Source of the DNA: Acetobacteraceae bacterium
Lineage (GTDB): Bacteria > Pseudomonadota > Alphaproteobacteria > Acetobacterales > Acetobacteraceae
Direction of reading: 5' to 3'
DNA: 11,101 bases
Assembly (NCBI GenBank): GCA_947476855.1
Contig: CANJSR010000134.1
Coordinates: 1-11,101, forward strand
Shown: positions 1 to 6,690 of the stretch, piece by piece
Position numbering within the stretch: the first letter of the stretch is position 1
Layout of the letters: every line of letters starts with the position of its first letter
The notes under the pieces: model-generated
What the model saw: the letters and a program-made list of their open reading frames with translations, nothing else
What the model was told of the DNA's origin: nothing
The model's database searches: none
Made by a program: the position numbers and the translations under genes

Positions 1-1
1 C

Positions 2-886
2 TTCGTGATCACCGGTCATGGCGTCCCCGCCAGCCTGATCGACACGACCCTGGACACCGCGACCGCCTTCTTCGACCGCCCCCTGGCCGAGAAGATGGGG
101 ATCAAGAGCACGGTCCAGGGCTCCCCCCGCGGCTACCTGGATTTCGGGCTGGAAACCCTGGCTTTGTCCGCCGGCACAAGAACGCCCCCCGATCTGAAGG
201 AGGGGTTCGGGATGGGGCCCCTCGGCATCGCCGAACAGAAGGATGTGCTGGGCGGGATCGGCGCGACCTACACCCCCAACGTCTGGCCCGCCGAACCGGC
301 CGGCTTCCAGGCCGCCATCACCGCCTATTACCGCCAGATGGAGCGGCTGATGGATGTCCTGATGGAGCTGTTCGCCATCGGCATGGACCTGCCGCCCCGG
401 TTCTTCGTGGACCGGTTCGCCAACCACAACTCCACCCTGCGGCTGAACCATTACCCGGCGCAGGAGGAGGCGGCGTTGCCCGACCAACTTCGCGCCGGCG
501 CCCATACCGACTACGGCGCCCTGACCATCCTGCTGGGCCAGGACCGGCCGGGCGGCTTGCAGATCCGCACGCCGGACGGAGGCTGGATCGATGCCCGCAC
601 CAACCCCCACAGCTTCGTGATCAATATCGGGGACCTGATGATGCGCTGGTCCAACGACACCTGGCTCTCCAACCGGCATCGGGTCGTGAACCCGCCCCCC
701 GGCTCGGGTGGCGCGGCCCGCCGCCTGTCCTTCGCCTATTTCTGCAACCCCAACGACGACCTGATGATCGAGTGCCTCCCGACCTGCCAATCCGCCGAAC
801 GCCCCATCAAGTACCCGCCGATCCGGGCCGGGGCGCACCGCTTCGCCAAGATCGAGGCTTCCAAGAAGGCCGCCCTTGCCGCCTGA
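2..886 (+). CDS. 2-oxoglutarate/Fe(II)-dependent dioxygenase, isopenicillin N synthase-like (5' partial)
   Basis: The reading frame is open from the window edge, so the true start lies upstream; the first visible residues (FVITGHGVP) belong to the N-terminal DIOX_N domain and little is missing. Counting the GTG at base 5 as residue 1, the C-terminal jelly-roll carries the iron-binding triad H167-x-D169 (in AHTDYGALT) and H225 (in NRHRVV), and R240-x-S242 (RLSFAYF) that binds the 2-oxoglutarate carboxylate. Members couple 2-oxoglutarate decarboxylation to hydroxylation, desaturation or ring formation in the cytoplasm. All catalytic residues are present, so it is probably active. The substrate cannot be told from sequence: bacterial members are very often named after isopenicillin N synthase without making beta-lactams. 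No signal peptide is visible. The next gene begins 80 bases downstream with no obvious terminator between. Confidence 0.93.
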   Translation, partial: FVITGHGVPASLIDTTLDTATAFFDRPLAEKMGIKSTVQGSPRGYLDFGLETLALSAGTRTPPDLKEGFGMGPLGIAEQKDVLGGIGATYTPNVWPAEPAGFQAAITAYYRQMERLMDVLMELFAIGMDLPPRFFVDRFANHNSTLRLNHYPAQEEAALPDQLRAGAHTDYGALTILLGQDRPGGLQIRTPDGGWIDARTNPHSFVINIGDLMMRWSNDTWLSNRHRVVNPPPGSGGAARRLSFAYFCNPNDDLMIECLPTCQSAERPIKYPPIRAGAHRFAKIEASKKAALAA

Positions 887-966
887 ACGGTCCCGATCCC
901 CGCGCGGTGCAGGTCCTCGCATCCTTCCGATTGCCCCGGCGCGGCCCGACGTGGCAGGAAACGCCT

Positions 967-1932
967 ATGCTCACTCGTCGTCTCATGCTGGCCGCTGCGC
1001 CCGCCGCGATTGCCGCGCCGGCGCCGGCCTCCGCCAACAGCTTCGAAAGCTTCGTGTCCGGTGTCCGGGCGGAGGCGCGCAAGGCTGGCATCAGTCAGAA
1101 GACCCTGGACGCCGCCTTCGCCGGGGTTTCCCCCAACGAAAAGGTGATCGAGCGGGATCGCCGCCAGGTCGAATTCACCATGACCTGGGCGCGCTACCGC
1201 AACCTGGTGGTCACCGACAAGCGGATCGAGGAAGGCCGCAAGGCCGTCGTGGCGAACCGCGACATGCTCAACCGCGTTGTCGACCGGTTCAACGTGTCCC
1301 CCCGCGTGATCACGGGCATCTGGGGGCTGGAATCCTCCTACGGCGCCATTCAGGGCGACTATCGGGTGATTGAGGCGGTGGCCACGCTCGCCTGGGAAGG
1401 CCGGCGCGCCAAGTTCTTCCGCGGCGAGTTGATGGCCGCGCTGAAGATCCTTGAGCAGGGGAACATCGCCCCCTCCCGTATGTTGGGCAGCTATGCCGGC
1501 GCCATGGGGCAGCCGCAGTTTATGCCCAGCAGCTACCTGTCCTACGCCGCCGACTATGACGGCGACGGCAAGCGGGACATCTGGAACAACCGGGGCGACG
1601 TGATGGCCTCGATCGCCAACTACCTCGCCAAATCCGGCTGGCGTGGCGGAGAGAACTGGGGCCAGGCCGTCACCCTGCCGCCCAGCCTCGACGAAGGATC
1701 GCTCGGCCGCGACAACCGCAAGCCGGTCAGTGAGTGGGCGCGCATGGGCGTGCGTCCCTTGGAAGGCGTGTGGGACGCGCCAGGAGATCGCCCGGGCGCG
1801 ATCGTGATCCCGAGCGGGGGGGAGGGGGCCGCCTTCATGGTCCATCAGAACTTCATGGCGATCCGTCGCTACAACCCGTCCGATTTCTACGCGCTCGCCG
1901 TGGGCATCCTGGGCGACCAGTTGGGCGCATGA
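967..1932 (+). CDS. Exported lytic murein transglycosylase, MltB family (SLT_2 domain)
   Basis: This 321-residue protein should cleave the MurNAc-GlcNAc bond of peptidoglycan in the periplasm, forming 1,6-anhydro-MurNAc ends. The ATG at 967 is chosen because an AGGAA Shine-Dalgarno lies about 7 bases upstream and it opens directly into a signal peptide (MLTRRLMLAA, Ala/Pro-rich core, probable cleavage after A23, ASA-NS). The frame is open further upstream, but that part does not look like protein. The catalytic glutamate is E122 in GIWGLESSYG; GAMGQPQFMPSSYL and the DYDGDGKRDIW segment are typical MltB signatures. There is no lipobox cysteine, so it is a soluble periplasmic form rather than an outer-membrane lipoprotein like E. 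coli MltB. It ends just after the catalytic domain, without the C-terminal peptidoglycan-binding domain found in many relatives. Its stop codon overlaps the proB start (ATGA). Confidence 0.93.
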   Translation: MLTRRLMLAAAPAAIAAPAPASANSFESFVSGVRAEARKAGISQKTLDAAFAGVSPNEKVIERDRRQVEFTMTWARYRNLVVTDKRIEEGRKAVVANRDMLNRVVDRFNVSPRVITGIWGLESSYGAIQGDYRVIEAVATLAWEGRRAKFFRGELMAALKILEQGNIAPSRMLGSYAGAMGQPQFMPSSYLSYAADYDGDGKRDIWNNRGDVMASIANYLAKSGWRGGENWGQAVTLPPSLDEGSLGRDNRKPVSEWARMGVRPLEGVWDAPGDRPGAIVIPSGGEGAAFMVHQNFMAIRRYNPSDFYALAVGILGDQLGA

Positions 1933-3059
1933 CAGGCGTGCTGATCCCAGGCTTGGTGCAGGCCCAGCGGCTGGTCGTGAAGATCGGCAGCGCGCTGGTG
2001 GTCGACCAGGACCAGGCGGCGCCCCGCGCGGCCTGGCTGTCGGGCGTGGCCAAGGACATCGCGGTGCTGCGGGCGCGGGGCGTCGACGTCATTGTCGTCT
2101 CCTCCGGCGCCATCGCCCTGGCTCGGCGGACGCTGCGCCTGACCCGCAAGAAGCTGCGGCTGGAGGAAAAGCAGGCGGCCGCCGCCGTGGGGCAAATCCG
2201 CCTGGCGCAGGCCTGGACGCAGGCGTTGTCCGAGCAGAACCTGACCGCGGCCCAATTGCTGCTGACGCTGGATGATACCGAGGACCGGCGCCGCTATCTG
2301 AACGCCCGGGCCACGCTGAACACGCTGCTCGGCCTCGACTGCATTCCGGTGATCAATGAGAACGACACCGTGGCCACCACGGAAATCCGGTTTGGCGACA
2401 ATGACCGCCTCGCCGCGCGGGTGGCCGAGATGGTGCAGGCCGACCAACTGATCCTGCTGTCGGATATCGATGGTCTTTACACCGCCGATCCCCGCCGCGA
2501 TCCGGCCGCCGAACATCTGCCCGTGGTGCCCGTGCTGACGCCCGAGATCGAGGCGATGGGCGGGGAGCCGCCTCCCGGATACTCGTCCGGCGGGATGCGG
2601 ACCAAGCTGGTCGCGGCGCGGATCGCGACCCAGGCCGGCTGCGCCATGGCGATCACCCGCGGGGATGTGGAGCGCCCTCTGACGGTGCTGGAGGCCGGGG
2701 GCCGCTGCACCTGGTTCCTGCCGGCGCCCGAGGGACGTTCCGCCCGCAAGCGCTGGATTGCCGGGTCCCTGTCACCGATGGGAACCCTGCGGGTCGATGC
2801 CGGCGCGGCGCGCGCCCTGGCCGCCGGCCGGTCCCTGCTGCCCGCCGGTGTCCGCGCGGTCGAGGGGCTGTTCGAGCGGGGTGATCCTGTCATGGTCGTC
2901 GGCCCCGATGGCGGGCCCGTGGCGCGCGGCCTGTCCGCCTATGCGAGTGCCGACGCCGAACGCATCGCCGGCAACCGATCCGACCGGATCGAGGAAATCC
3001 TGGGCTGGCGCGGCCGGGATGAGATGATCCACCGCGACGACCTCGTGCTGCTGGGCTGA
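1929..3059 (+). CDS. proB: Glutamate 5-kinase
   Basis: ProB phosphorylates L-glutamate with ATP to gamma-glutamyl phosphate, the first step of proline synthesis, in the cytoplasm. The 376-residue protein has the full-length two-domain form. The amino-acid kinase domain has VVKIGSALV (K18, G20, S21), VVSSGAIALAR around residues 56-65, INENDTV (142-148), FGDNDRLAARVAE, LSDIDGLYTADPR and the GGMRTKLVAARIA segment. From about residue 284 there is a C-terminal PUA domain (MGTLRVDAG to the final DDLVLLG). The ATG at 1929 overlaps the transglycosylase stop codon by four bases and aligns with the normal ProB N-terminus, whereas the upstream in-frame extension is a shadow of the previous gene. In E. 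coli proB is followed by proA and in many alphaproteobacteria it follows obgE; neither is a neighbour here. Proline feedback inhibition is known for the family but cannot be confirmed from this reading. Confidence 0.97.
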   Translation: MTGVLIPGLVQAQRLVVKIGSALVVDQDQAAPRAAWLSGVAKDIAVLRARGVDVIVVSSGAIALARRTLRLTRKKLRLEEKQAAAAVGQIRLAQAWTQALSEQNLTAAQLLLTLDDTEDRRRYLNARATLNTLLGLDCIPVINENDTVATTEIRFGDNDRLAARVAEMVQADQLILLSDIDGLYTADPRRDPAAEHLPVVPVLTPEIEAMGGEPPPGYSSGGMRTKLVAARIATQAGCAMAITRGDVERPLTVLEAGGRCTWFLPAPEGRSARKRWIAGSLSPMGTLRVDAGAARALAAGRSLLPAGVRAVEGLFERGDPVMVVGPDGGPVARGLSAYASADAERIAGNRSDRIEEILGWRGRDEMIHRDDLVLLG

Positions 3060-3085
3060 GGCCCTTTTTTTGGGAGAATGACGCC

Positions 3086-3427
3086 ATGATCAAGGCTCTG
3101 GGACTGCTGACCCGCAAGGCAGGCATGACGCACGAAGAATTCGTGAAGCATTGGTATGAGATTCATGGGCCGCTGGCCCTCGCCGTTCCGGGCATCCGCC
3201 GCTATGTGCAGTCCCACATAACCGGCACCCGCAGCCGGCCCGATATCCCCGAGACGGATGTCGATGTCGATGGGATCGCGGAACTCTGGTACGACGACAT
3301 GGAGGCGATGAAGCGCGCCGGTGCCTCACCGGAGATGAAGCGCCTGACCGATGACGGGGCGCTGTTCATTGGCAAGATCAAGTCCTACGTGATCGAGGAG
3401 CGGGAGATCATTCCGCTGAAGAAGTAA
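3086..3427 (+). CDS. EthD-domain protein (dimeric alpha/beta-barrel, ferredoxin-like fold)
   Basis: This is a 113-residue cytoplasmic protein with a GGGAG Shine-Dalgarno about 9 bases before its ATG. The N-terminal half carries the EthD signature: IKALGLLTRKAGM, then EEFVKHWYEIHGPLA and PGIRRYVQSH (W27 and the YEIHGPLA stretch are the most family-typical), followed by an acidic strand DVDVDGIAELWYDD. The namesake EthD is needed for ethyl tert-butyl ether degradation by a cytochrome P450 system, but most bacterial members have no known substrate; the fold usually forms homodimers and sometimes acts as a small oxygenase, isomerase or decarboxylase. It lies 26 bases after proB on the same strand and is probably co-transcribed, although a functional link to proline synthesis is not evident. 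The T-run between the genes lacks a preceding hairpin and does not look like a terminator. Function unassigned. Confidence 0.85.
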   Translation: MIKALGLLTRKAGMTHEEFVKHWYEIHGPLALAVPGIRRYVQSHITGTRSRPDIPETDVDVDGIAELWYDDMEAMKRAGASPEMKRLTDDGALFIGKIKSYVIEEREIIPLKK

Positions 3428-3460
3428 TACCAAACGATGTTGACCCTTGTGCTCGCCATA

Positions 3461-3520
3461 TCGTCACGGTAGCCGCCACCCCGTCATGGTGGCCGCCATC
3501 TCGTCATGGTGGGCGCAGGC
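3461..3520. repeat. Three degenerate tandem copies of a 20-base unit
   Basis: Bases 3461-3480, 3481-3500 and 3501-3520 align without gaps to a unit beginning ycgtcaygg. Copies 1 and 2 match at 16 of 20 positions, and copies 2 and 3 at 15 of 20. The third copy forms the left arm of the palindromic element that follows. The array looks like duplicated or decayed ends of the REP-type element rather than coding sequence. Confidence 0.6.
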
Positions 3521-3588
3521 CCACCACCCACGACTTTCTCTCACCGGCACTGCAAGTCGTGGATGGCCCGCCTGCGCGGGCCACGACG
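3502..3588. repeat. REP-type palindromic intergenic element with cloverleaf folding
   Basis: Four nested complementarities cover the element. The ends pair as cgtcatgg (3502-3509) with ccacgacg (3581-3588), one G-T mismatch; the last bases of these arms are shared with the side hairpins. A left hairpin pairs 3508-3514 with 3519-3525 (ggtgggc/gcccacc, 4-base loop). A central hairpin pairs 3528-3536 with 3554-3562 (ccacgactt/aagtcgtgg, 9 bp, 17-base loop). A right hairpin pairs 3565-3571 with 3576-3582 (ggcccgc/gcgggcc, 4-base loop). Similar cgtcatgg...ccacgactt elements are dispersed in many alphaproteobacterial genomes. It lies between two convergent genes, where it could act as a bidirectional transcript end or 3' stabiliser. 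The short open frames crossing it are not credible genes. Confidence 0.75.
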
Positions 3589-3617
3589 GGGAGGCGTCGG
3601 CGATGGGACATGATCAA

Positions 3618-3640
3618 GGGCGGTTGGAATAACTCCGCCC
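3618..3640. terminator. Possible small stem-loop downstream of the DUF6134-like gene
   Basis: gggcgg (3618-3623) pairs with ccgccc (3635-3640) around an 11-base loop, 13 bases past the stop codon of the minus-strand gene. There is no T-tract on either strand, so a classical intrinsic terminator is not supported; position alone makes it a candidate 3' stem. Confidence 0.25.
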
Positions 3641-3652
3641 AAGCCCCGTCCA

Positions 3653-4297
3653 TCACCCCCGCTCATACCGGATCGTCGACCCGTCCCGAGCCGTCAGCCG
3701 CAGCCCCAGCCAAGTGGACTTCGCATCGTACCACGTGTCCAGATTCGGGTCCCCGCGCATCGTGACGTGCAGCGCCTCGACCGGACCCGAGGCCGTCACG
3801 ACCCGTCCCGGACCGACCCGAGCCACCACCGGGCGAAGCAACTCCCCTGTCTGGGCGCTGATCATCGGCCCATCGAGCATCGCCTGGTTCCAGTGGGTCA
3901 GCGGCAGGGCGGTCAGCGGTGCCTGGTATCGGGACGCCTTCTGGCCCTGCACGTCCAGCCACTCGGCCTCCCGCCGGACGGTGGTGCGGGCCATGGTGCC
4001 ATTGTCGTTGGTCTCGGCGTCCAGGGACACGAAAGTCCCGGCCTGCCAGCGTTCCTCGGCTCGGTGGGTATAGCGATAGACGGTGATGGGGCCGACGCCC
4101 ACCTTGATGTCGGTCGCGACCAGGACCGTCAGGGCACCCTGCGTCACGGCAAAGGTCAGCCGATGCGTGCCGATCTGCCCGTCATTGCGGAGGACGCGAA
4201 ACATCAGGTCCCGCCCATCCGCGGGCTGGGCCCAGGCGGCACGCGCGAAAGCGGATCCGCCAAGACCGGACAGCAACGCCCTTCGGGAAAGGTTCAC
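3653..4297 (-). CDS. Exported DUF6134-like protein coupled to the CFA synthase gene
   Basis: This is a 214-residue protein. The start is taken as the GTG at 4297, overlapping the TGA of the upstream methyltransferase gene (GTGA); translation from there gives a proper export signal, SRRALLSGLGGSAFARAAWA followed by QPADG, with a twin-arginine-like SRRALLSG that makes Tat export possible. The mature part is beta-rich and begins DLMFRVLRNDGQIGTHRLTF, typical of the DUF6134 family, with later strands such as ITVYRYTHRAEERW and a conserved-looking LPLTHWNQAML. The fold is probably a beta-barrel or beta-roll like DUF3108 periplasmic proteins; no catalytic motif is evident. The overlap implies translational coupling and a role in the same envelope-lipid process, for instance carrying or sensing modified lipid, but that is inference. 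Family assignment is from recognition of the N-terminal pattern; no experimentally known function. Confidence 0.8.
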   Translation of the reverse strand: MNLSRRALLSGLGGSAFARAAWAQPADGRDLMFRVLRNDGQIGTHRLTFAVTQGALTVLVATDIKVGVGPITVYRYTHRAEERWQAGTFVSLDAETNDNGTMARTTVRREAEWLDVQGQKASRYQAPLTALPLTHWNQAMLDGPMISAQTGELLRPVVARVGPGRVVTASGPVEALHVTMRGDPNLDTWYDAKSTWLGLRLTARDGSTIRYERG

Positions 4298-5526
4298 GGC
4301 TTCTCCAGCGTATAGAGCCCGACATCGATGGCGCCGGACCGGAAGCCGCCCTCGCAATAGGCCAGATAGTAATCCCACATCCGGCGGAATCGGGTGTCGA
4401 AGCCCTGCCGCTCGATCTCGGGCCAGGCGTCGTGGAAACGCCGGCGCCATTCCGCCAGGGTACGGGCGTAGCTCTGCCCGAAAGTCTCGACCGAGACAAG
4501 CCGCAGCCCCGCGGCCTCGGTCTGCTCGCGCATCCCGGTCTGGGTCGGCAGCATGCCGCCCGGGAAGATGTAGTGCTGGATGAAGTCGGTGCAGGCCCGA
4601 TAGGCGTCGTAGCGGTCCTCGGCGATCGTGATCCCCTGCAGGACCGCGATCCCCCCGCTCCTCAGCTGGTCATGCAGCGTCCCGAAGTAGCTCGGCCAGT
4701 AGGCTTCACCCACGGCTTCCAGCATCTCGATCGAGACGATGCGGTCGTAGGTCCCGGCCTCATCCCGATAGTCCCGCAGATGCAGGGCCGTCCGCCCCTC
4801 CAGCCCCGCGTCGCGCAGGCGGTCCGTCGCATGGGCAAGCTGGGCGGGGGACAGGGTCAGGCCGGTCACATGGCATCCGGTCGTGGCCGCGATCCGCTCC
4901 GCCAGGCCGCCCCAGCCGCAGCCGATTTCCAGCACGCTTTCCCGTCCTGTCAGCTGCATCAGGGCGATGGCGCGGTCCTGCTTGGCGGTCTGCGCGTCCT
5001 CCAGCGCCTCGGCCCCGGTCGCATACAGGGCCGAGGAATACGTCATCCCCCGATCCAGCCAGCACCGGTAGAAATCGTTGCCGAGGTCATAGTGATAGGT
5101 GATGTTCCGCCGGCTGCCGGCCAGGGAGTTGTCGTTCCACCGGTGCCGGACGCGGTTCCACAGGCGCGACAGCGGATGCCCGTCGATCGAGGGGTTCAAC
5201 GTGGGCGCGTTGCGCGCGGCCAGTTCGACCAGCGACGGCAGGTCGGGGCTGGACCAGTCGCCGTCCATATAGGCCTCGGCGAAGCTGATATCCCCTTGCA
5301 GCAGCAGCCGACGCAGCGTGCGCCAGCGATGCAGCACCAGGATACCCTCCGGTCCGGGCTCCACCGGCAGGCTGGACAGCCGGATGCCGGACGGGCTGAC
5401 GATGGTCAGCCGCCCGATGCGGATGCGCGACAGCAGCAGGCGGGCGAGACGCCGAGCGAACCACCCGGCGTCGGGGATGGAGGAGGCGGGGCGGGACAGG
5501 CCCGTATCCAGGGACAGATCAGCCAT
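4294..5526 (-). CDS. Cyclopropane-fatty-acyl-phospholipid synthase family SAM-dependent methyltransferase
   Basis: The 410-residue protein matches COG2230 enzymes that transfer a methylene or methyl group from S-adenosylmethionine to double bonds of membrane phospholipid acyl chains at the inner face of the membrane. An N-terminal lipid-binding segment (about residues 1-140, including GDISFAEAYMDGDW) precedes YHYDLGNDFY and the Rossmann methyltransferase core with the SAM motif V198-L-E-I-G-C-G-W-G-G207; then SIEMLEAVG (E270), DFIQHYIFPGGMLP and a C-terminal YCEGGF (C391). Two residues that bind bicarbonate in E. coli Cfa appear changed (S165 for Cys139, Q297 for His266), while the equivalents of Glu239 (E270) and Tyr317 (Y353) remain. 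The product might therefore be cyclopropane or a methyl-branched acyl chain. The start is the ATG at 5526 (MADLSLDTG); a TTG at 5592 would add 22 residues of low family character. A gap of 75 bases separates it from the monooxygenase gene upstream, and it overlaps the next gene by GTGA. Confidence 0.92.
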   Translation of the reverse strand: MADLSLDTGLSRPASSIPDAGWFARRLARLLLSRIRIGRLTIVSPSGIRLSSLPVEPGPEGILVLHRWRTLRRLLLQGDISFAEAYMDGDWSSPDLPSLVELAARNAPTLNPSIDGHPLSRLWNRVRHRWNDNSLAGSRRNITYHYDLGNDFYRCWLDRGMTYSSALYATGAEALEDAQTAKQDRAIALMQLTGRESVLEIGCGWGGLAERIAATTGCHVTGLTLSPAQLAHATDRLRDAGLEGRTALHLRDYRDEAGTYDRIVSIEMLEAVGEAYWPSYFGTLHDQLRSGGIAVLQGITIAEDRYDAYRACTDFIQHYIFPGGMLPTQTGMREQTEAAGLRLVSVETFGQSYARTLAEWRRRFHDAWPEIERQGFDTRFRRMWDYYLAYCEGGFRSGAIDVGLYTLEKP

Positions 5527-5601
5527 GGAGCCGTACTCAGCCGGAAGCGTGGACGGGACGATCGATGATCGGGTGGAAAGCCGAACGGTCAAAGCCCGCG
5601 C

Positions 5602-6690
5602 CTATTCGGCGGCGGTCCTCTGACCCTCTCGTTCGGCGATCAGTTGCCGGGTCAGCGGCACCAGCGATCGGCCGTATTCGATGTTGTCATCCAACGGATC
5701 GAAGCCGCGCACCAGGAACGTATCGACACCCATGTCGTAGTATTCGACCAGCGCCTCGGCCACCTGCATCGGCGTGCCGACCAGGCCGGTCGTGTTGCCG
5801 CGCGCGCCGGTCGCCAGGGCGGCACCGGTCCAGAGGCGTTTGTCCAGCCGTTCGCCCTGCGCGGCGGCGGCCAGCAGGCGCTTCGAGCCTTCGTTCGCCG
5901 GTTCCTTCGTCACCAGGCCGGCCTTGGCGCGGAGGTCGATGATCCGCTGCTTGATCCGTTCGGCGCGCGCCCAGGCTTCATCCTCGGTCGGGGCGAGGAC
6001 GGGGCGGAATGACAGGCTGAACCGCATGGTGCGGCCATGCTTCGCCGCCTCGGCCCGCAGGCGGGTGGTGATGTCGCGCACCTGGGCGTGGGTTTCGCCC
6101 CACAGCATGTACACATCGGCGTGCTTTCCGGCGACCGCGATCGCGGCCTCGGACGCGCCGCCGAAGAAGATCGGGATGCGCGGCTGCTGGAAGCACCGCA
6201 GCGTCGTGGATGCGCCTTTGATCGTGTAGAACCGGCCCTCGTGGTCGACGGTCGGGGCGGGGTCGGTCCAGATCTTCTTCAGCACATCCAGGTATTCATC
6301 GGTGCGGGCATAGCGGTCTTCCTTGGTGGAGACATCGCCGTCGCGCAGCATCTCGGAATCCTCGCCCCCGGTGATGACATGCATGGCCACGCGCCCGCCG
6401 GTGATCTGGTCCAGCGTGGCGAATTTCCGCGCGGCGACCGGGGGGGAGATGAACCCAGGCCGGTGCGCGACCAGCATGCCCAGCCGTTCGGTGTATTGCG
6501 CGGCGAGGGCGCCGACCAGGAACCCGTCGGCCCCGTCGGCGAAGTAGCCGATCAGGATGCGGTCAAAGCCGCCGGCCTCCGCCGCCTGGGCGAAGTCCTT
6601 GATGTAGCCGCGATCCAGCACCATCGGGCCGGCGGGGCGGATTTCCGAGCCCTGCTTATGATGGATCATGCCAATGAATTCGACGCTCAT
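5602..6690 (-). CDS. LLM-class flavin-dependent monooxygenase, alkanesulfonate monooxygenase (SsuD)-like
   Basis: This 362-residue cytoplasmic protein is a bacterial-luciferase-fold (TIM barrel) oxidoreductase that uses reduced FMN supplied by a separate reductase and O2. Typical features are VEFIGMIHHKQ at the N-terminus, DRILIGYFADGADGFLVG, ERLGMLVAHRPGF, LDQITGGRVAMHVITGG, RYARTDEYLDVLKKIW and IPIFFGGASEAAI. It belongs to the subgroup commonly labelled alkanesulfonate monooxygenase, which would release sulfite and an aldehyde from a sulfonate. However, by hand alignment on the TEDEAW anchor, the positions of SsuD Arg226 and His228 are S227 and R229 here, so the substrate may not be a sulfonate. 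The ATG at 6690 overlaps the stop codon of the aminotransferase-like gene (ATGA), so the two are translationally coupled. No flavin reductase gene is visible in the window. Confidence 0.9.
   Translation of the reverse strand: MSVEFIGMIHHKQGSEIRPAGPMVLDRGYIKDFAQAAEAGGFDRILIGYFADGADGFLVGALAAQYTERLGMLVAHRPGFISPPVAARKFATLDQITGGRVAMHVITGGEDSEMLRDGDVSTKEDRYARTDEYLDVLKKIWTDPAPTVDHEGRFYTIKGASTTLRCFQQPRIPIFFGGASEAAIAVAGKHADVYMLWGETHAQVRDITTRLRAEAAKHGRTMRFSLSFRPVLAPTEDEAWARAERIKQRIIDLRAKAGLVTKEPANEGSKRLLAAAAQGERLDKRLWTGAALATGARGNTTGLVGTPMQVAEALVEYYDMGVDTFLVRGFDPLDDNIEYGRSLVPLTRQLIAEREGQRTAAE

Noticed and set aside
736..1845. A 369-codon minus-strand open frame.
   Set aside because: It overlaps the convincing lytic transglycosylase and has no recognisable domain; a shadow of GC-rich codon use.
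3065..3071. Seven-T run after proB as an intrinsic terminator.
   Set aside because: No GC-rich stem precedes it, and a Shine-Dalgarno plus the EthD-domain start follows within 20 bases; more likely an intercistronic spacer.
3447..3765. Two short plus-strand open frames across the convergent gap.
   Set aside because: They run through the tandem and palindromic repeats and into the antisense of the DUF6134-like gene, with no good ribosome-binding site and no protein-like composition.
4432..5568. A 378-codon plus-strand open frame opposite the CFA-type methyltransferase.
   Set aside because: The minus-strand gene has all methyltransferase motifs; the plus-strand product is low-complexity Gln/Gly/Pro/Arg-rich.
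5527..5592. TTG start at 5592 for the CFA-type gene, adding 22 residues.
   Set aside because: TTG starts are rare, the extra residues are Ser/Thr-rich without family resemblance, and the ATG at 5526 gives a normal length. However, the ATG lacks a strong Shine-Dalgarno, so the question is not fully closed.
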